DNA of 64,000 bases from Flavivirga aquimarina (GTDB lineage Bacteria; Bacteroidota; Bacteroidia; Flavobacteriales; Flavobacteriaceae): contig NZ_JAUOEK010000184.1 of the NCBI RefSeq assembly GCF_030540835.1, forward strand, positions 1-64,000, written 5' to 3'. The position numbers and the translations under genes were made by a program. Below the pieces are notes generated by a model that was not told the DNA's origin, did not search any database, and saw only the letters and a list, made by a program, of their open reading frames with translations. This document shows, piece by piece, positions 27,691 to 36,119 of this stretch; position 1 is the stretch's first letter; each line of letters opens with the position of its first letter.

Positions 27691-28800
27691 CTACAGGCCG
27701 TCTATTACACTACTCAAACGCACTGTAATATCTTCAATACTACCTACACCATCAACTCCAAAATATTTATTTTGTGCAGAATAAAAGTCTTTTAAAATAG
27801 CCGTTTTATCATAATACTCTGCTATTCTATTTCTAATAATAGATTCATCTGCATCATCAGATCTTCCACTAGTCTTACCTCGCGATAATAAACGTTCTAC
27901 CAAAATTTCATCATCAACTTCTAAAGCAATCATAGCATTTATTTGAGAATCTTTGCTATCCATTAACTTAGCTAAAGCATCTGCTTGAGTATTTGTACGT
28001 GGGAAACCATCAAAAATAAAACCATTAGCATCAGTGTTTTTTTCAACTTCAGCATTTAACATGTCAATAGTAACTTGATCTGGAACCAATTCCCCTTTAT
28101 CCATATAAGATTTTGCCAACATCCCTAAAGCAGTTTCGTTTTTAATATTGTATCTAAAAACATCGCCTGTTGAAATATGCACTAAATTATATTTCTCCTT
28201 TAAAAAATCTGCTTGCGTTCCTTTTCCTGCACCTGGAGGGCCAAATAGCACTAAGTTTGTCATGTGTTGTGTTTCTTTTATTTGATATATTTCTGGTAAA
28301 TTTCTTCCCAATCCATTGTAGTCTAGGCCATAACCAACTATAAATTTATTAGGAATCTCAATACCGACATAATGTAGTTTAAAATCTTTTTTATAGGCTT
28401 CTGGCTTGTAAAATAGCGTTGCTATTTTTAGCGACTTAACTTTTTCATTCTCAAAAATTCTATGAACTTCAGCCAAGGTATTTCCTGTATCAATGATGTC
28501 TTCCAAAATAATAACAGTACGCCCTGTTAAATCTTGAGTTAAACCAATAAGCCTTTGAATATCTTCGGTGGATTTAACACCTTCGTAAGATGCTAATTTT
28601 ATAAACGTAACTTCACAAGGTTTTGGGTATTCTTTTACAAAATCGCTTACAACCATAAACGACCCGTTTAAAATACCAACAAATACAGGAATTTCGTCTC
28701 CTACATCGTTAGCAATTTCTACTGCTAAACGCTGTACTGCATCATTAATTTCTGTAGCAGAAATAAATGGTTTGAAGTGTTTGTCATGTAGCTTTATCAC
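27691..28800 (-). CDS. Hypoxanthine phosphoribosyltransferase-adenylate kinase fusion
   Basis: A 369-residue bifunctional purine enzyme. Residues 1-178 are a phosphoribosyltransferase: G-I-L-N-G-S-F-M, the PRPP loop V-I-I-L-E-D-I-I-D-T-G-N-T-L, and V-G-Y-G-L-D-Y-N. A short linker follows, then an adenylate kinase from Met180: P-loop G-P-P-G-A-G-K-G-T-Q, I-S-T-G-D-V-F-R-Y, F-I-F-D-G-F-P-R-T, and a short LID-type segment G-R-S-D-D. It combines salvage (IMP/GMP formation) with AMP phosphorylation. This gene order is fused in many Flavobacteriia. A GTG start is implied; TATCTTTG on the minus strand (28822-28829) is a good promoter. Divergent from purK. Confidence 0.9.
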   Translation of the reverse strand: MIKLHDKHFKPFISATEINDAVQRLAVEIANDVGDEIPVFVGILNGSFMVVSDFVKEYPKPCEVTFIKLASYEGVKSTEDIQRLIGLTQDLTGRTVIILEDIIDTGNTLAEVHRIFENEKVKSLKIATLFYKPEAYKKDFKLHYVGIEIPNKFIVGYGLDYNGLGRNLPEIYQIKETQHMTNLVLFGPPGAGKGTQADFLKEKYNLVHISTGDVFRYNIKNETALGMLAKSYMDKGELVPDQVTIDMLNAEVEKNTDANGFIFDGFPRTNTQADALAKLMDSKDSQINAMIALEVDDEILVERLLSRGKTSGRSDDADESIIRNRIAEYYDKTAILKDFYSAQNKYFGVDGVGSIEDITVRLSSVIDGL

Positions 28801-28821
28801 GATTAGCTATTTTTGAAGGTG

Positions 28822-28829
28822 CAAAGATA
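28822..28829 (-). promoter_or_regulatory. -7 element TATCTTTG for hpt-adk
   Basis: The plus strand reads CAAAGATA; the minus strand is TATCTTTG, an exact match to TAnnTTTG, 22 bases before the hpt-adk start. Confidence 0.65.
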
Positions 28830-28894
28830 ACTATATAGATTACAAAAAACGATTTTTTTGATTTATGATTTAGGTGCTAATTAATATTTAAATG

Positions 28895-28902
28895 TATTTT
28901 TG
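28895..28902 (+). promoter_or_regulatory. -7 element TATTTTTG for purK
   Basis: An exact TAnnTTTG match 37 bases before the purK ATG. It lies 66 bases from the divergent hpt-adk element. Confidence 0.65.
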
Positions 28903-28938
28903 CGTATCCTTATTTAATTTCAGTTAATAAAGAAATCA

Positions 28939-30093
28939 ATGAACTACTTTTCTTCAAATTTCAAACTTGGTATTCTTGGTGGTGGTCAATTAGGCAAAAT
29001 GCTACTTAACGATACCAGAAAATTTGATATTCATACTTGTGTTTTAGATTCCAGTAATGAAGCGCCTTGTAAAATTGCCAGTAATGAGTTCCGTTTGGGT
29101 GACTTAATGGATTATGATGCTGTGTATAATTTTGGAAAACAAGTAGACGTATTAACCATTGAAATCGAAAATGTAAATGTAGACGCTTTAGAAGCGCTTG
29201 AAAAAGAGGGTGTAAAAGTATACCCTGCATCTAAAACGCTACGAACCATTCAAAACAAAGCAACTCAGAAACTGTTTTATGTCGACCATAATTTACCAAC
29301 AGCTTCTTTTTCACGCTTTGCTTATACTTCTGAAATTAAAGAAGCTATAAGTCATGGAGGATTAACCATGCCTTTTGTTTGGAAATGCGCTCAATTTGGA
29401 TATGATGGTACTGGTGTAAAAATTGTAAAAACACTTCAAGATTTAGAAAATTTACCAAATGTAGAGTGTATCGCAGAAACCTTGGTTCCTTTTAAAAATG
29501 AACTTGCAGTTATTGTGGTTAGAAATGCATCTGGAGACATTAAAACATTCCCGGTTGTAGAGATGGAATTTCATCCGGAAGCAAATCAAGTAGAGTATGT
29601 TATTTGTCCTGCCAGAATTTCGGACGAAGTTGCAAAAAAAGCTACAGAAATAGCTTTAAAAACATCTAAAGCCTTTAACCATGTTGGGCTATTAGCAGTA
29701 GAAATGTTCCAAACCCAAAATGATGATATTTTAATCAATGAAGTGGCTCCCAGACCTCACAACTCGGGACATCAAACTATTGAAGCAAGTTATACATCTC
29801 AATTTGAACAACATATAAGGGCCATCTTAGATTTACCTTTAGGCAGCACCGATAATAAAGTTGGTGGCGTTATGGTAAACTTGGTTGGAGCTGAAGGTTA
29901 TACAGGTAATGTCGTTTACGAAAATATTGAAACCATAATGGGAATGGAAGGAGTAACACCTCATATTTATGGTAAAAAACAAACACGTCCGTTTAGGAAA
30001 ATGGGACATGTTACTATTGTAAATAAAAATTTAAACGAGGCTCGAAAAATAGCCGAAGAAGTTAAAAAATCAATTAAAGTTATAAGTGAATAA
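28939..30093 (+). CDS. purK: N5-carboxyaminoimidazole ribonucleotide synthase PurK
   Basis: An ATP-grasp enzyme of 384 residues that makes N5-CAIR from AIR, bicarbonate and ATP in purine synthesis. Visible: L-G-I-L-G-G-G-Q-L-G-K-M at the N-terminus, W-K-C-A-Q-F-G-Y-D-G-T-G in the ATP-grasp lid, L-L-A-V-E-M-F and I-N-E-V-A-P-R-P-H-N-S-G-H-Q-T-I-E-A in the metal and substrate site. It is followed by purE in the same operon, with 94 bases between that contain an inverted repeat. Confidence 0.95.
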   Translation: MNYFSSNFKLGILGGGQLGKMLLNDTRKFDIHTCVLDSSNEAPCKIASNEFRLGDLMDYDAVYNFGKQVDVLTIEIENVNVDALEALEKEGVKVYPASKTLRTIQNKATQKLFYVDHNLPTASFSRFAYTSEIKEAISHGGLTMPFVWKCAQFGYDGTGVKIVKTLQDLENLPNVECIAETLVPFKNELAVIVVRNASGDIKTFPVVEMEFHPEANQVEYVICPARISDEVAKKATEIALKTSKAFNHVGLLAVEMFQTQNDDILINEVAPRPHNSGHQTIEASYTSQFEQHIRAILDLPLGSTDNKVGGVMVNLVGAEGYTGNVVYENIETIMGMEGVTPHIYGKKQTRPFRKMGHVTIVNKNLNEARKIAEEVKKSIKVISE

Positions 30094-30102
30094 TATCTCC
30101 CC

Positions 30103-30164
30103 GAGCGCAGTCGAGGGGTCTTTTAAATACGTTTAGTTTCGATATATAGGTCTCGACTGCGCTC
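30103..30164. repeat. Intercistronic inverted repeat (REP-like) between purK and purE
   Basis: GAGCGCAGTCGAG at 30103-30115 is the exact reverse complement of CTCGACTGCGCTC at 30152-30164. The transcript could form a 13-bp stem with a 36-base loop. It belongs to the TTCGACTGCGCTCA family seen elsewhere in the window. Confidence 0.85.
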
Positions 30165-30187
30165 GACCTGACATAAAATAAAAGTTT

Positions 30188-30667
30188 ATGAAAAAAGTAG
30201 GAGTAATCATGGGAAGCAAAAGCGACCTTCCGGTAATGCAAGACGCTATAGATATTTTAAAAGGGTTTGATATTGAAGTGGAAGTGGATATCGTTTCGGC
30301 TCACAGAACCCCTGAAAAATTATTCGATTATGGAAAACATGCCCATACAAAAGGATTTGCAGTTATTATTGCCGGTGCAGGTGGCGCAGCACATTTACCC
30401 GGAATGATTGCTTCATTATCGCCTCTTCCTGTTATTGGTGTGCCTGTAAAAAGCAGTAATTCTATTGACGGTTGGGATTCTGTTTTATCTATACTACAAA
30501 TGCCCGGCGGTGTTCCTGTTGCTACAGTCGCTCTTAATGGTGCAAAAAATGCAGGTATATTGGCTGCGCAAATTTTAGGCACTAGTGACAACTGTGTTTT
30601 AGATAAAGTTTTAGTTTACAAAGAAGGCTTAAAACAAAAAGTAAACGAATCGGCTAAAGATCTATAA
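30188..30667 (+). CDS. purE: N5-carboxyaminoimidazole ribonucleotide mutase PurE
   Basis: A 159-residue class I PurE that converts N5-CAIR to CAIR. The conserved G-S-K-S-D-L-P-V-M near the N-terminus, S-A-H-R-T-P-E with the catalytic His, A-G-A-G-G-A-A-H-L-P-G-M and G-V-P-V-A-T-V-A-L are all present. It is the second gene of the purKE operon and is followed by a strong terminator. Confidence 0.95.
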   Translation: MKKVGVIMGSKSDLPVMQDAIDILKGFDIEVEVDIVSAHRTPEKLFDYGKHAHTKGFAVIIAGAGGAAHLPGMIASLSPLPVIGVPVKSSNSIDGWDSVLSILQMPGGVPVATVALNGAKNAGILAAQILGTSDNCVLDKVLVYKEGLKQKVNESAKDL

Positions 30668-30673
30668 TAAGAA

Positions 30674-30710
30674 AAAAAGGTCTTGAATTTAAAAAATTCA
30701 AGACCTTTTT
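30674..30710 (+). terminator. Intrinsic terminator after purE
   Basis: AAAAAGGTCTTGAATTT pairs with AAATTCAAGACCTTTTT, three-base loop, T-run on the plus strand. Confidence 0.9.
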
Positions 30711-30748
30711 ACTATTAATGTATAATTCTATGAGTTAGTCACTCTGTA

Positions 30749-30756
30749 TATCTTTG
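30749..30756 (+). promoter_or_regulatory. -7 element TATCTTTG for the M3 peptidase
   Basis: An exact TAnnTTTG match 68 bases before the ATG at 30825 and just after the purE terminator. Confidence 0.5.
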
Positions 30757-30824
30757 ACTACAAAAATACAAAAAATTTTATTATGCATACATAATAAAAT
30801 TATTTTTTAACATATTTTCTCAAA

Positions 30825-32891
30825 ATGACAAAAAATATATTAATAAAACCTTTTGAAACCACTTATAATTCGGCTCCTTTCTCAAAAATAAAAAATGATG
30901 ATTTCCTACCTGCTTTTAAACAGGCTATTGCTGATGCTAAGTTTGAAATTGATGCCATAACCAACAATGACATCGCTCCTACTTTTAAAAACACTATTGA
31001 AGCTTTAGACTTTGCTGGAGAACAATTAGATAGAATTTCCAGTATATTCTTTAATTTAAATTCTGCCGAAACGAATGATACCATTCAAAAAATAGCACAA
31101 GAAATATCTCCGCTTCTATCTGAATTTAATAACGATATAACTCTAAATGAAGACTTATTTAAACGCATAAAAACCATTTATAACAGTAAGGATTCATTGG
31201 ATTTAACTGTCGAACAGCAAACACTGCTTGATAAAAGGTATAAAAGTTTTTCACGTAATGGTGCTAATTTACCTAAAGATAAAAAACAGGAACTTCGAGA
31301 TATTGATAAACAACTAAGTCAATTAACACTCAAATTCGGGGAAAATGTATTGGCAGAAACCAATGCTTTTGAAATGTTAATCAATAACGAAGATGACTTA
31401 TCTGGTTTACCTGAAGGTGCTAAAGAAGCTGCTAAACAATTAGCTGAATCTAGAAAAAAAGAAGGCTGGCTGTTTACATTAGATTACCCTAGCTATGTAC
31501 CTTTTATGACCTATGCAGATAATCGTGAATTAAGAAAAAAGCTCGCACTAGCCGCCGGATCAAAAGCATTTAAAGGCGACGCGCTAGACAATCAGGATAA
31601 CATATTACAAATAGTAACATTAAGATTTCAACGTGCTAACTTGTTAGGTTACAAAACCCATGCACATTTTGTTTTAGAAGAGCGCATGGCAAAAACACCT
31701 GAAACTGTTGAAAGTTTTTTAAATGAATTACTAGAAAAGGCAAAACCAGCTGCCGAAAAAGAATTTAAAAATCTTGAAAAATTTGCCAAAGAATTAGATA
31801 ACATCGACCGACTTGAAAAATGGGATGGATCGTATTATTCTGAAAAATTAAAACAGAAACTGTTTAGTCTTGATGATGAAAAGCTAAAACCTTATTTCAA
31901 ATTAGAAAACGTTATCAATGGTGTTTTTACTGTTGCTAAAAAATTATTCGATTTAAATTTTGAGGAAATTGATACCATAGATAAATATCATAAAGACGTT
32001 TTAACTTATAAAGTAACTAATAATGATGGTGATTTAATTTCCCTTTTTTATGCAGATTTTTTTCCGAGAGCTGGAAAACGAAATGGTGCGTGGATGACAT
32101 CTTACAAACCACAATCTATAAAAAATGGTATTAATGACAGACCTCACGTATCTATAGTTTGTAACTTCACTAAGCCTGTCCTGAGCGCAGACGAAGGGGC
32201 GACAAAAAGCAAGCCTTCTCTTTTAACCTTTAACGAGGTTACAACTTTATTTCATGAATTTGGGCACGCATTACATGGTATGTTAGCAAACACTACATAC
32301 CCCAGTTTATCTGGAACCAGTGTATTTTGGGACTTTGTTGAATTACCAAGTCAGGTTTTAGAAAATTGGTGCTATGAAAAAGAAGCTTTAGAACTTTTTG
32401 CTACCCATTATGAAACCGGAGAGGTTATCCCGATGGATTTAGTCGAAAAAATAAAAGAATCTGCTACCTTCCATGAAGGGATGCAAACACTTAGGCAAAT
32501 AAGTTTTGGGTTATTAGACATGAGTTGGCATGCAAACGAGGCACCCGACACTATAAAATCTGTTAAAGCTCACGAAACTAAAGCTTTTAAAAATACAACG
32601 CTTTATCCTGAAGTACCAGAAAATTGTATGAGCACTGCTTTTTCACACATCTTCCAAGGAGGTTATTCGTCTGGTTATTACAGTTACAAATGGGCTGAAG
32701 TTTTAGATGCCGATGCTTTCGAATATTTTAAAGAAGCTGGTATTTTCGATAAAACAGTAGCTAGCAAGTTTAAAGATAACGTATTATCGCAAGGAGGAAC
32801 AGAAAACCCAATGACCTTATACAAACGTTTTAGAGGTCAAGCTCCTAAACCAGAAGCTTTACTTAAACGTGCTGGATTAATTAAATCTTAA
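30825..32891 (+). CDS. M3-family zinc oligopeptidase (Dcp/OpdA type)
   Basis: A 688-residue cytoplasmic-looking oligopeptidase with no signal peptide. The active site H-E-F-G-H-A-L-H-G is at residues 477-485, with the third ligand in F-V-E-L-P-S-Q-V-L-E-N-W downstream. Substrate-loop sequences S-G-Y-Y-S-Y-K-W-A-E and H-I-F-Q-G-G-Y-S are intact, so it should be active on short peptides. Between T-K-P and K-P-S-L-L-T-F-N, normally nearly adjacent in the family, there are about 10 extra residues (V-L-S-A-D-E-G-A-T-K-S) encoded by a palindromic repeat. The gene is monocistronic with its own terminator. Confidence 0.92.
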   Translation: MTKNILIKPFETTYNSAPFSKIKNDDFLPAFKQAIADAKFEIDAITNNDIAPTFKNTIEALDFAGEQLDRISSIFFNLNSAETNDTIQKIAQEISPLLSEFNNDITLNEDLFKRIKTIYNSKDSLDLTVEQQTLLDKRYKSFSRNGANLPKDKKQELRDIDKQLSQLTLKFGENVLAETNAFEMLINNEDDLSGLPEGAKEAAKQLAESRKKEGWLFTLDYPSYVPFMTYADNRELRKKLALAAGSKAFKGDALDNQDNILQIVTLRFQRANLLGYKTHAHFVLEERMAKTPETVESFLNELLEKAKPAAEKEFKNLEKFAKELDNIDRLEKWDGSYYSEKLKQKLFSLDDEKLKPYFKLENVINGVFTVAKKLFDLNFEEIDTIDKYHKDVLTYKVTNNDGDLISLFYADFFPRAGKRNGAWMTSYKPQSIKNGINDRPHVSIVCNFTKPVLSADEGATKSKPSLLTFNEVTTLFHEFGHALHGMLANTTYPSLSGTSVFWDFVELPSQVLENWCYEKEALELFATHYETGEVIPMDLVEKIKESATFHEGMQTLRQISFGLLDMSWHANEAPDTIKSVKAHETKAFKNTTLYPEVPENCMSTAFSHIFQGGYSSGYYSYKWAEVLDADAFEYFKEAGIFDKTVASKFKDNVLSQGGTENPMTLYKRFRGQAPKPEALLKRAGLIKS
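32175..32201. repeat. In-gene palindromic repeat inside the M3 peptidase
   Basis: CTGAGCGCAGACGAAGGGG at 32181-32199 is the reverse complement of a CCCCTTCGTCTGCGCTCAG unit, the same family as 21807, 30152 and 33076. It is read in frame as L-S-A-D-E-G about 20 residues before HEXXH. Confidence 0.7.
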
Positions 32892-32930
32892 AACAAAAGT
32901 CTGGGTTTAAGTAACCCAGGCTTTTGTTTA
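32891..32930 (+). terminator. Intrinsic terminator after the M3 peptidase
   Basis: AAACAAAAGTCTGGGTTT pairs with AACCCAGGCTTTTGTTT (one wobble/mismatch) around AAGT. Confidence 0.85.
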
Positions 32931-32955
32931 ACTTTTTCTGTCGCCAAAATCTTGT

Positions 32956-33164
32956 TATAATTTAACCTGAGTTTAATATAAGTACACCAAATTTGGATGT
33001 CAGGTTGAGTACTTCGGCTACGCTCAGTATTAACTAAAGTCGAAACCTATTTAAACTTGTAAATTTTAATGACCTTTCGACTGCGCTCAAGGCGACAAGT
33101 GATAATATTATTGAGTTTATTCTTAAAATGAGTTTATCTTAAATTTAACTCAGGTTAAATTATA
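32956..33164. mobile_element. MITE-like element with 18-bp perfect terminal inverted repeats
   Basis: TATAATTTAACCTGAGTT at 32956-32973 is the exact reverse complement of 33147-33164. The 209-bp element has no coding capacity, possible TA target-site ends, and two internal copies of the TTCGACTGCGCTCA family (33012-33027 and 33076-33089). It fills the gap between the M3 peptidase terminator and the DUF2461 gene. Confidence 0.65.
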
Positions 33165-33185
33165 CTTTTAGTTTTTAATGAACCG

Positions 33186-33842
33186 CTAAAATGCTTCATT
33201 TAAAAACTCATTCAAAGGTTTTATAACCTTAAAATGTTTTAAAATAACTTCTTTCAGACTAGTTGAATTATAATATTTAGCTAAAGGAATTTCTGCCATA
33301 GCATAAAACTGCTTTTTATAGATAAGGGCTGTTTTCTCTGCGACAGCTTCATACTTTTTATCAATACGTTTAGCTTCATCACCTTTCACACCCCTTAAAG
33401 TGTTATTAAACTCTGTTGTAGTAACAATATTTAAAAAGTTATCTGTATTATTTGCGATATGCTCTCTTACAAGCTTTAATTCTGGAGGTTTCACATTAAA
33501 CATACCACCACCAACATGAATTGTATTTGCACTTATTCCTAAAAAATATCCCGGAAGCATGGACTTTTTACCATTGGGAGAAAACCCTGCTTTTAATAAA
33601 GTATGGTAAGGTGTTTTATCTTTTGAAAACCGAACATCTCTATTAATTCTAAAGAGCGCTTTCTTTTCATCGTCTAAAATTCTGCTATCCCATTCATTTA
33701 GGGTTAAAAGTAATTCGGAAAGCAACACTAAAAAAGGGGTTTTAACATCATTTTCATACCTTTTTTTATTGGCATGAAACCATTCTTTGTAGTTGTTCTC
33801 TTCTAACTCGTTGAAAAAATCGGTGTAAGCTTTGGTTATCAT
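33186..33842 (-). CDS. DUF2461-domain protein
   Basis: The 218-residue soluble protein fits DUF2461: F-F-N-E-L-E-E-N-N-Y-K-E-W-F-H-A-N-K near the start, R-I-N-R-D-V-R-F-S-K-D-K-T-P-Y-H in the middle, and G-G-M-F-N-V-K-P-P-E-L-K-L-V-R-E. The biochemical role is unknown. It overlaps the preceding TfoX-like gene by four bases, so the two are translationally coupled. Confidence 0.85.
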   Translation of the reverse strand: MITKAYTDFFNELEENNYKEWFHANKKRYENDVKTPFLVLLSELLLTLNEWDSRILDDEKKALFRINRDVRFSKDKTPYHTLLKAGFSPNGKKSMLPGYFLGISANTIHVGGGMFNVKPPELKLVREHIANNTDNFLNIVTTTEFNNTLRGVKGDEAKRIDKKYEAVAEKTALIYKKQFYAMAEIPLAKYYNSTSLKEVILKHFKVIKPLNEFLNEAF

Positions 33843-34159
33843 TTTTTATCCTGTATTATGCTTAATGCTAATTTTGTTAGTGGTTCCCAGTAACTTTTAT
33901 GTTCTTTTCTCAATTGATACCAGCCAGACAATGGCTTTTTACTTTTAAATGGGCTAAATACTTCTAAAGGGGCAGAAATAGCTTGGGTATTATAATCCTT
34001 TCCTAGCTTAAATACCATATTCTGTTTGGTTGAAAAAAATGCAAATACTTTACCTTTATAATGTATTGCTTCAGAACTCATCATTTTTCCTTCAGTAATA
34101 TGCTCATATTTAGAACAAAATTCTCCTCTAATAACATTAAAAAATTGTTTTGGTTCCAT
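33839..34159 (-). CDS. Small TfoX-N-like protein
   Basis: The 106-residue protein resembles the TfoX N-terminal domain: G-K-M-M-S-S-E-A-I-H-Y-K-G-K-V-F-A-F-F and a later V-F-K-L-G-K. ATG at 34159 is chosen over an upstream TTG at 34171 because the promoter element at 34180-34187 leaves a short leader and the family starts close to this Met. The function of these stand-alone domains is unknown. It is the first gene of a two-gene operon with DUF2461. Confidence 0.68.
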   Translation of the reverse strand: MEPKQFFNVIRGEFCSKYEHITEGKMMSSEAIHYKGKVFAFFSTKQNMVFKLGKDYNTQAISAPLEVFSPFKSKKPLSGWYQLRKEHKSYWEPLTKLALSIIQDKK

Positions 34160-34179
34160 AGATCTTTTCAATAAGAACT

Positions 34180-34187
34180 CAAAGTTA
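34180..34187 (-). promoter_or_regulatory. -7 element TAACTTTG for the TfoX-like/DUF2461 operon
   Basis: The plus strand reads CAAAGTTA; the minus strand TAACTTTG matches TAnnTTTG exactly, 21 bases before the ATG at 34159. Confidence 0.6.
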
Positions 34188-34284
34188 GAAAATAGAAGCC
34201 AACATTAAAGAGGTTAAATATGACACTCTAAGGTGTTGATTATGACGAAAATTAATAATATCTTTAAAACTGAAATATGTAACT

Positions 34285-35280
34285 ATGAAACATGTAAGTA
34301 TTCTGGTTCCAAAGCATAACACTATTCTAAGTAGCGTCGTTGGCCCTTATAAAATTTTTAATAGTGTTAACGATTTTCTTATACAAACAGGAAAAAGCAA
34401 AAAGCCTTTTTTCGATATAAACCTGGTTGGGATAGACTATGGAACAGCACTCTATGACGGTGCATTCTCTATACACTGCAACGCTACTATACATGATATT
34501 GATAAAACCGACCTTATTATTATCTCAGCTGTTAGACCTAACTGTGTCGCAGAAAGCATAAAAACCAATCACGCATTTATTCCTTGGATTAAGCAACAAC
34601 GCGAACAGCATAATACAGAAGTAGCCAGTTTATGCCTTGGGGCATTTATTTTAGCTGAAACAGGCTTATTAGACAACAAACAATGTGCAACACATTGGGC
34701 TGGTATCGATCTATTTAAACAGAGATATCCGCAAATTGATGTATTTCCGGAAAAAATTGTTACTGACCAAGATGGTATTTATTCTAGTGGCGGTGCTTAT
34801 TCGTTTTTAAATCTTATTGTGCATTTGGTTCATAAATATTGCGGACAAGAGGTTGCGATTTACGTATCTAAACTCTTTGAAATTGATATAAGTAGAGACA
34901 ACCAAAATCAATTTGCCATTTTTAAAGGACAAAAAGAACATGCCGATGTTTTAGTACAAAAAGCTCAGATATTCATTGAAGAGAATGTTACTAAAAAAAT
35001 TTCGGTAGAACAGCTATCGGAAAGTTTAGCCGTTAGTCAACGTCATTTTATTCGCCGATTTAAAAAAGCCACAGCCAATACACCATTAGAATATATTCAG
35101 CGTGTAAAAATTGAAGCTGCTAAAAACAGTTTAGAATCTACGCAAAATACTATAAACGAGGTGATGTTTTCGGTAGGGTATTCAGACACAAAAGCCTTTA
35201 GATCTTTGTTTAAAAGGTATACTGGTTTAACACCGATGGCTTATAAAAATAAATATAATAGAGAGTTGGTTAATTATTAA
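34285..35280 (+). CDS. GlxA-type transcriptional regulator (DJ-1/PfpI domain plus AraC HTH)
   Basis: The 331-residue protein has an N-terminal DJ-1/PfpI-like domain (residues 1-195) with A-S-L-C-L-G-A-F-I-L-A-E-T-G-L-L at the position of the nucleophile elbow, and A-T-H-W-A-G. A C-terminal AraC/XylS domain with two helix-turn-helices follows (V-E-Q-L-S-E-S-L-A-V-S-Q-R-H-F-I-R-R-F and V-M-F-S-V-G-Y-S-D-T-K-A-F-R). The ligand is unknown. Gene stands alone; downstream is the putative LAS peptidase. Confidence 0.88.
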   Translation: MKHVSILVPKHNTILSSVVGPYKIFNSVNDFLIQTGKSKKPFFDINLVGIDYGTALYDGAFSIHCNATIHDIDKTDLIIISAVRPNCVAESIKTNHAFIPWIKQQREQHNTEVASLCLGAFILAETGLLDNKQCATHWAGIDLFKQRYPQIDVFPEKIVTDQDGIYSSGGAYSFLNLIVHLVHKYCGQEVAIYVSKLFEIDISRDNQNQFAIFKGQKEHADVLVQKAQIFIEENVTKKISVEQLSESLAVSQRHFIRRFKKATANTPLEYIQRVKIEAAKNSLESTQNTINEVMFSVGYSDTKAFRSLFKRYTGLTPMAYKNKYNRELVNY

Positions 35281-35320
35281 TTTGCTAGAATAAGTTGATA
35301 CATTTTTCCGTTTACTGCTT

Positions 35321-36103
35321 ATGAGCTTTATGAAATTACTCGTACATCTTATTATTATTTTTCTTCTAACAGTTTTAACACAAGTTGGGGGAGTAATTTG
35401 GATTATTACATGGATACTATCTTCTAAGTTTAAAAAGAAGAAACGGTTTATTTTTCCCATTTTATATTTAATATGTAATCTTTTGATAGTTCCTCCAATT
35501 GCAAAACAATTTGGTAGAGAACAATTACCTGTTTTCGATAAAAAACTTAAGCCTCGAAATTTTATTTACCCTTTGCTATTTAGAAATTACGTAAACCCTA
35601 AACTAAAAACAGAACTTGAAGATTCAGCTCATGTTTTATTTAAATCAAAAATTTCAATCACATATCTAGATGCCAATTTTCCATTTATAAATGGCTTTCC
35701 TTTGCTGCCCCATTTAAGCCATAGCGATGGAAAAAAGATTGATCTTTGTTTTATGTACCTAGACAAAAACTTAAAATCAACAAATAAAAAACCTTCTGTT
35801 TCCGGATATGGCATTTACGCAAATTCTGAAAGTAACTTCACATCAAAACCTTGTTTAGAAAAGGGTTATTGGCAATATGATTTTTCGAAATATTTATCCT
35901 TAGGAAAAATTCATGATTTAACTTTTGATAAAAAGAAAACCAAACAATTAATAAATCAATTATTAGAAAAACCTTCAACTGGGAAAATATTTATTGAACC
36001 TCATCTAAAAAAATCATTAGGATTAATTGAAGAAAACAAAATCCGCTTTCACGGTTGTCAAGCAGTTCGTCATGATGATCATATCCATCTTCAAATTAAA
36101 TAG
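35321..36103 (+). CDS. Membrane-anchored protein with LAS-metallopeptidase-like motifs
   Basis: I do not recognise the family with certainty. The 260-residue protein has two N-terminal membrane segments (about residues 4-33 and 43-61), then a soluble domain. This holds H-S-D-G-K-K-I-D (His134 to Asp141, HxxGxxxD) and near the C-terminus H-D-D-H-I-H-L-Q (His254 and His256, HxH). That combination is the zinc signature of LAS peptidases (D-Ala-D-Ala carboxypeptidases/endopeptidases such as MepA and VanY). If correct it would cut peptidoglycan cross-links at the outer face of the inner membrane. A second ATG at 35330 is an alternative start. Confidence 0.6.
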   Translation: MSFMKLLVHLIIIFLLTVLTQVGGVIWIITWILSSKFKKKKRFIFPILYLICNLLIVPPIAKQFGREQLPVFDKKLKPRNFIYPLLFRNYVNPKLKTELEDSAHVLFKSKISITYLDANFPFINGFPLLPHLSHSDGKKIDLCFMYLDKNLKSTNKKPSVSGYGIYANSESNFTSKPCLEKGYWQYDFSKYLSLGKIHDLTFDKKKTKQLINQLLEKPSTGKIFIEPHLKKSLGLIEENKIRFHGCQAVRHDDHIHLQIK

Positions 36104-36119
36104 CTCTAGTAATTCTAGA

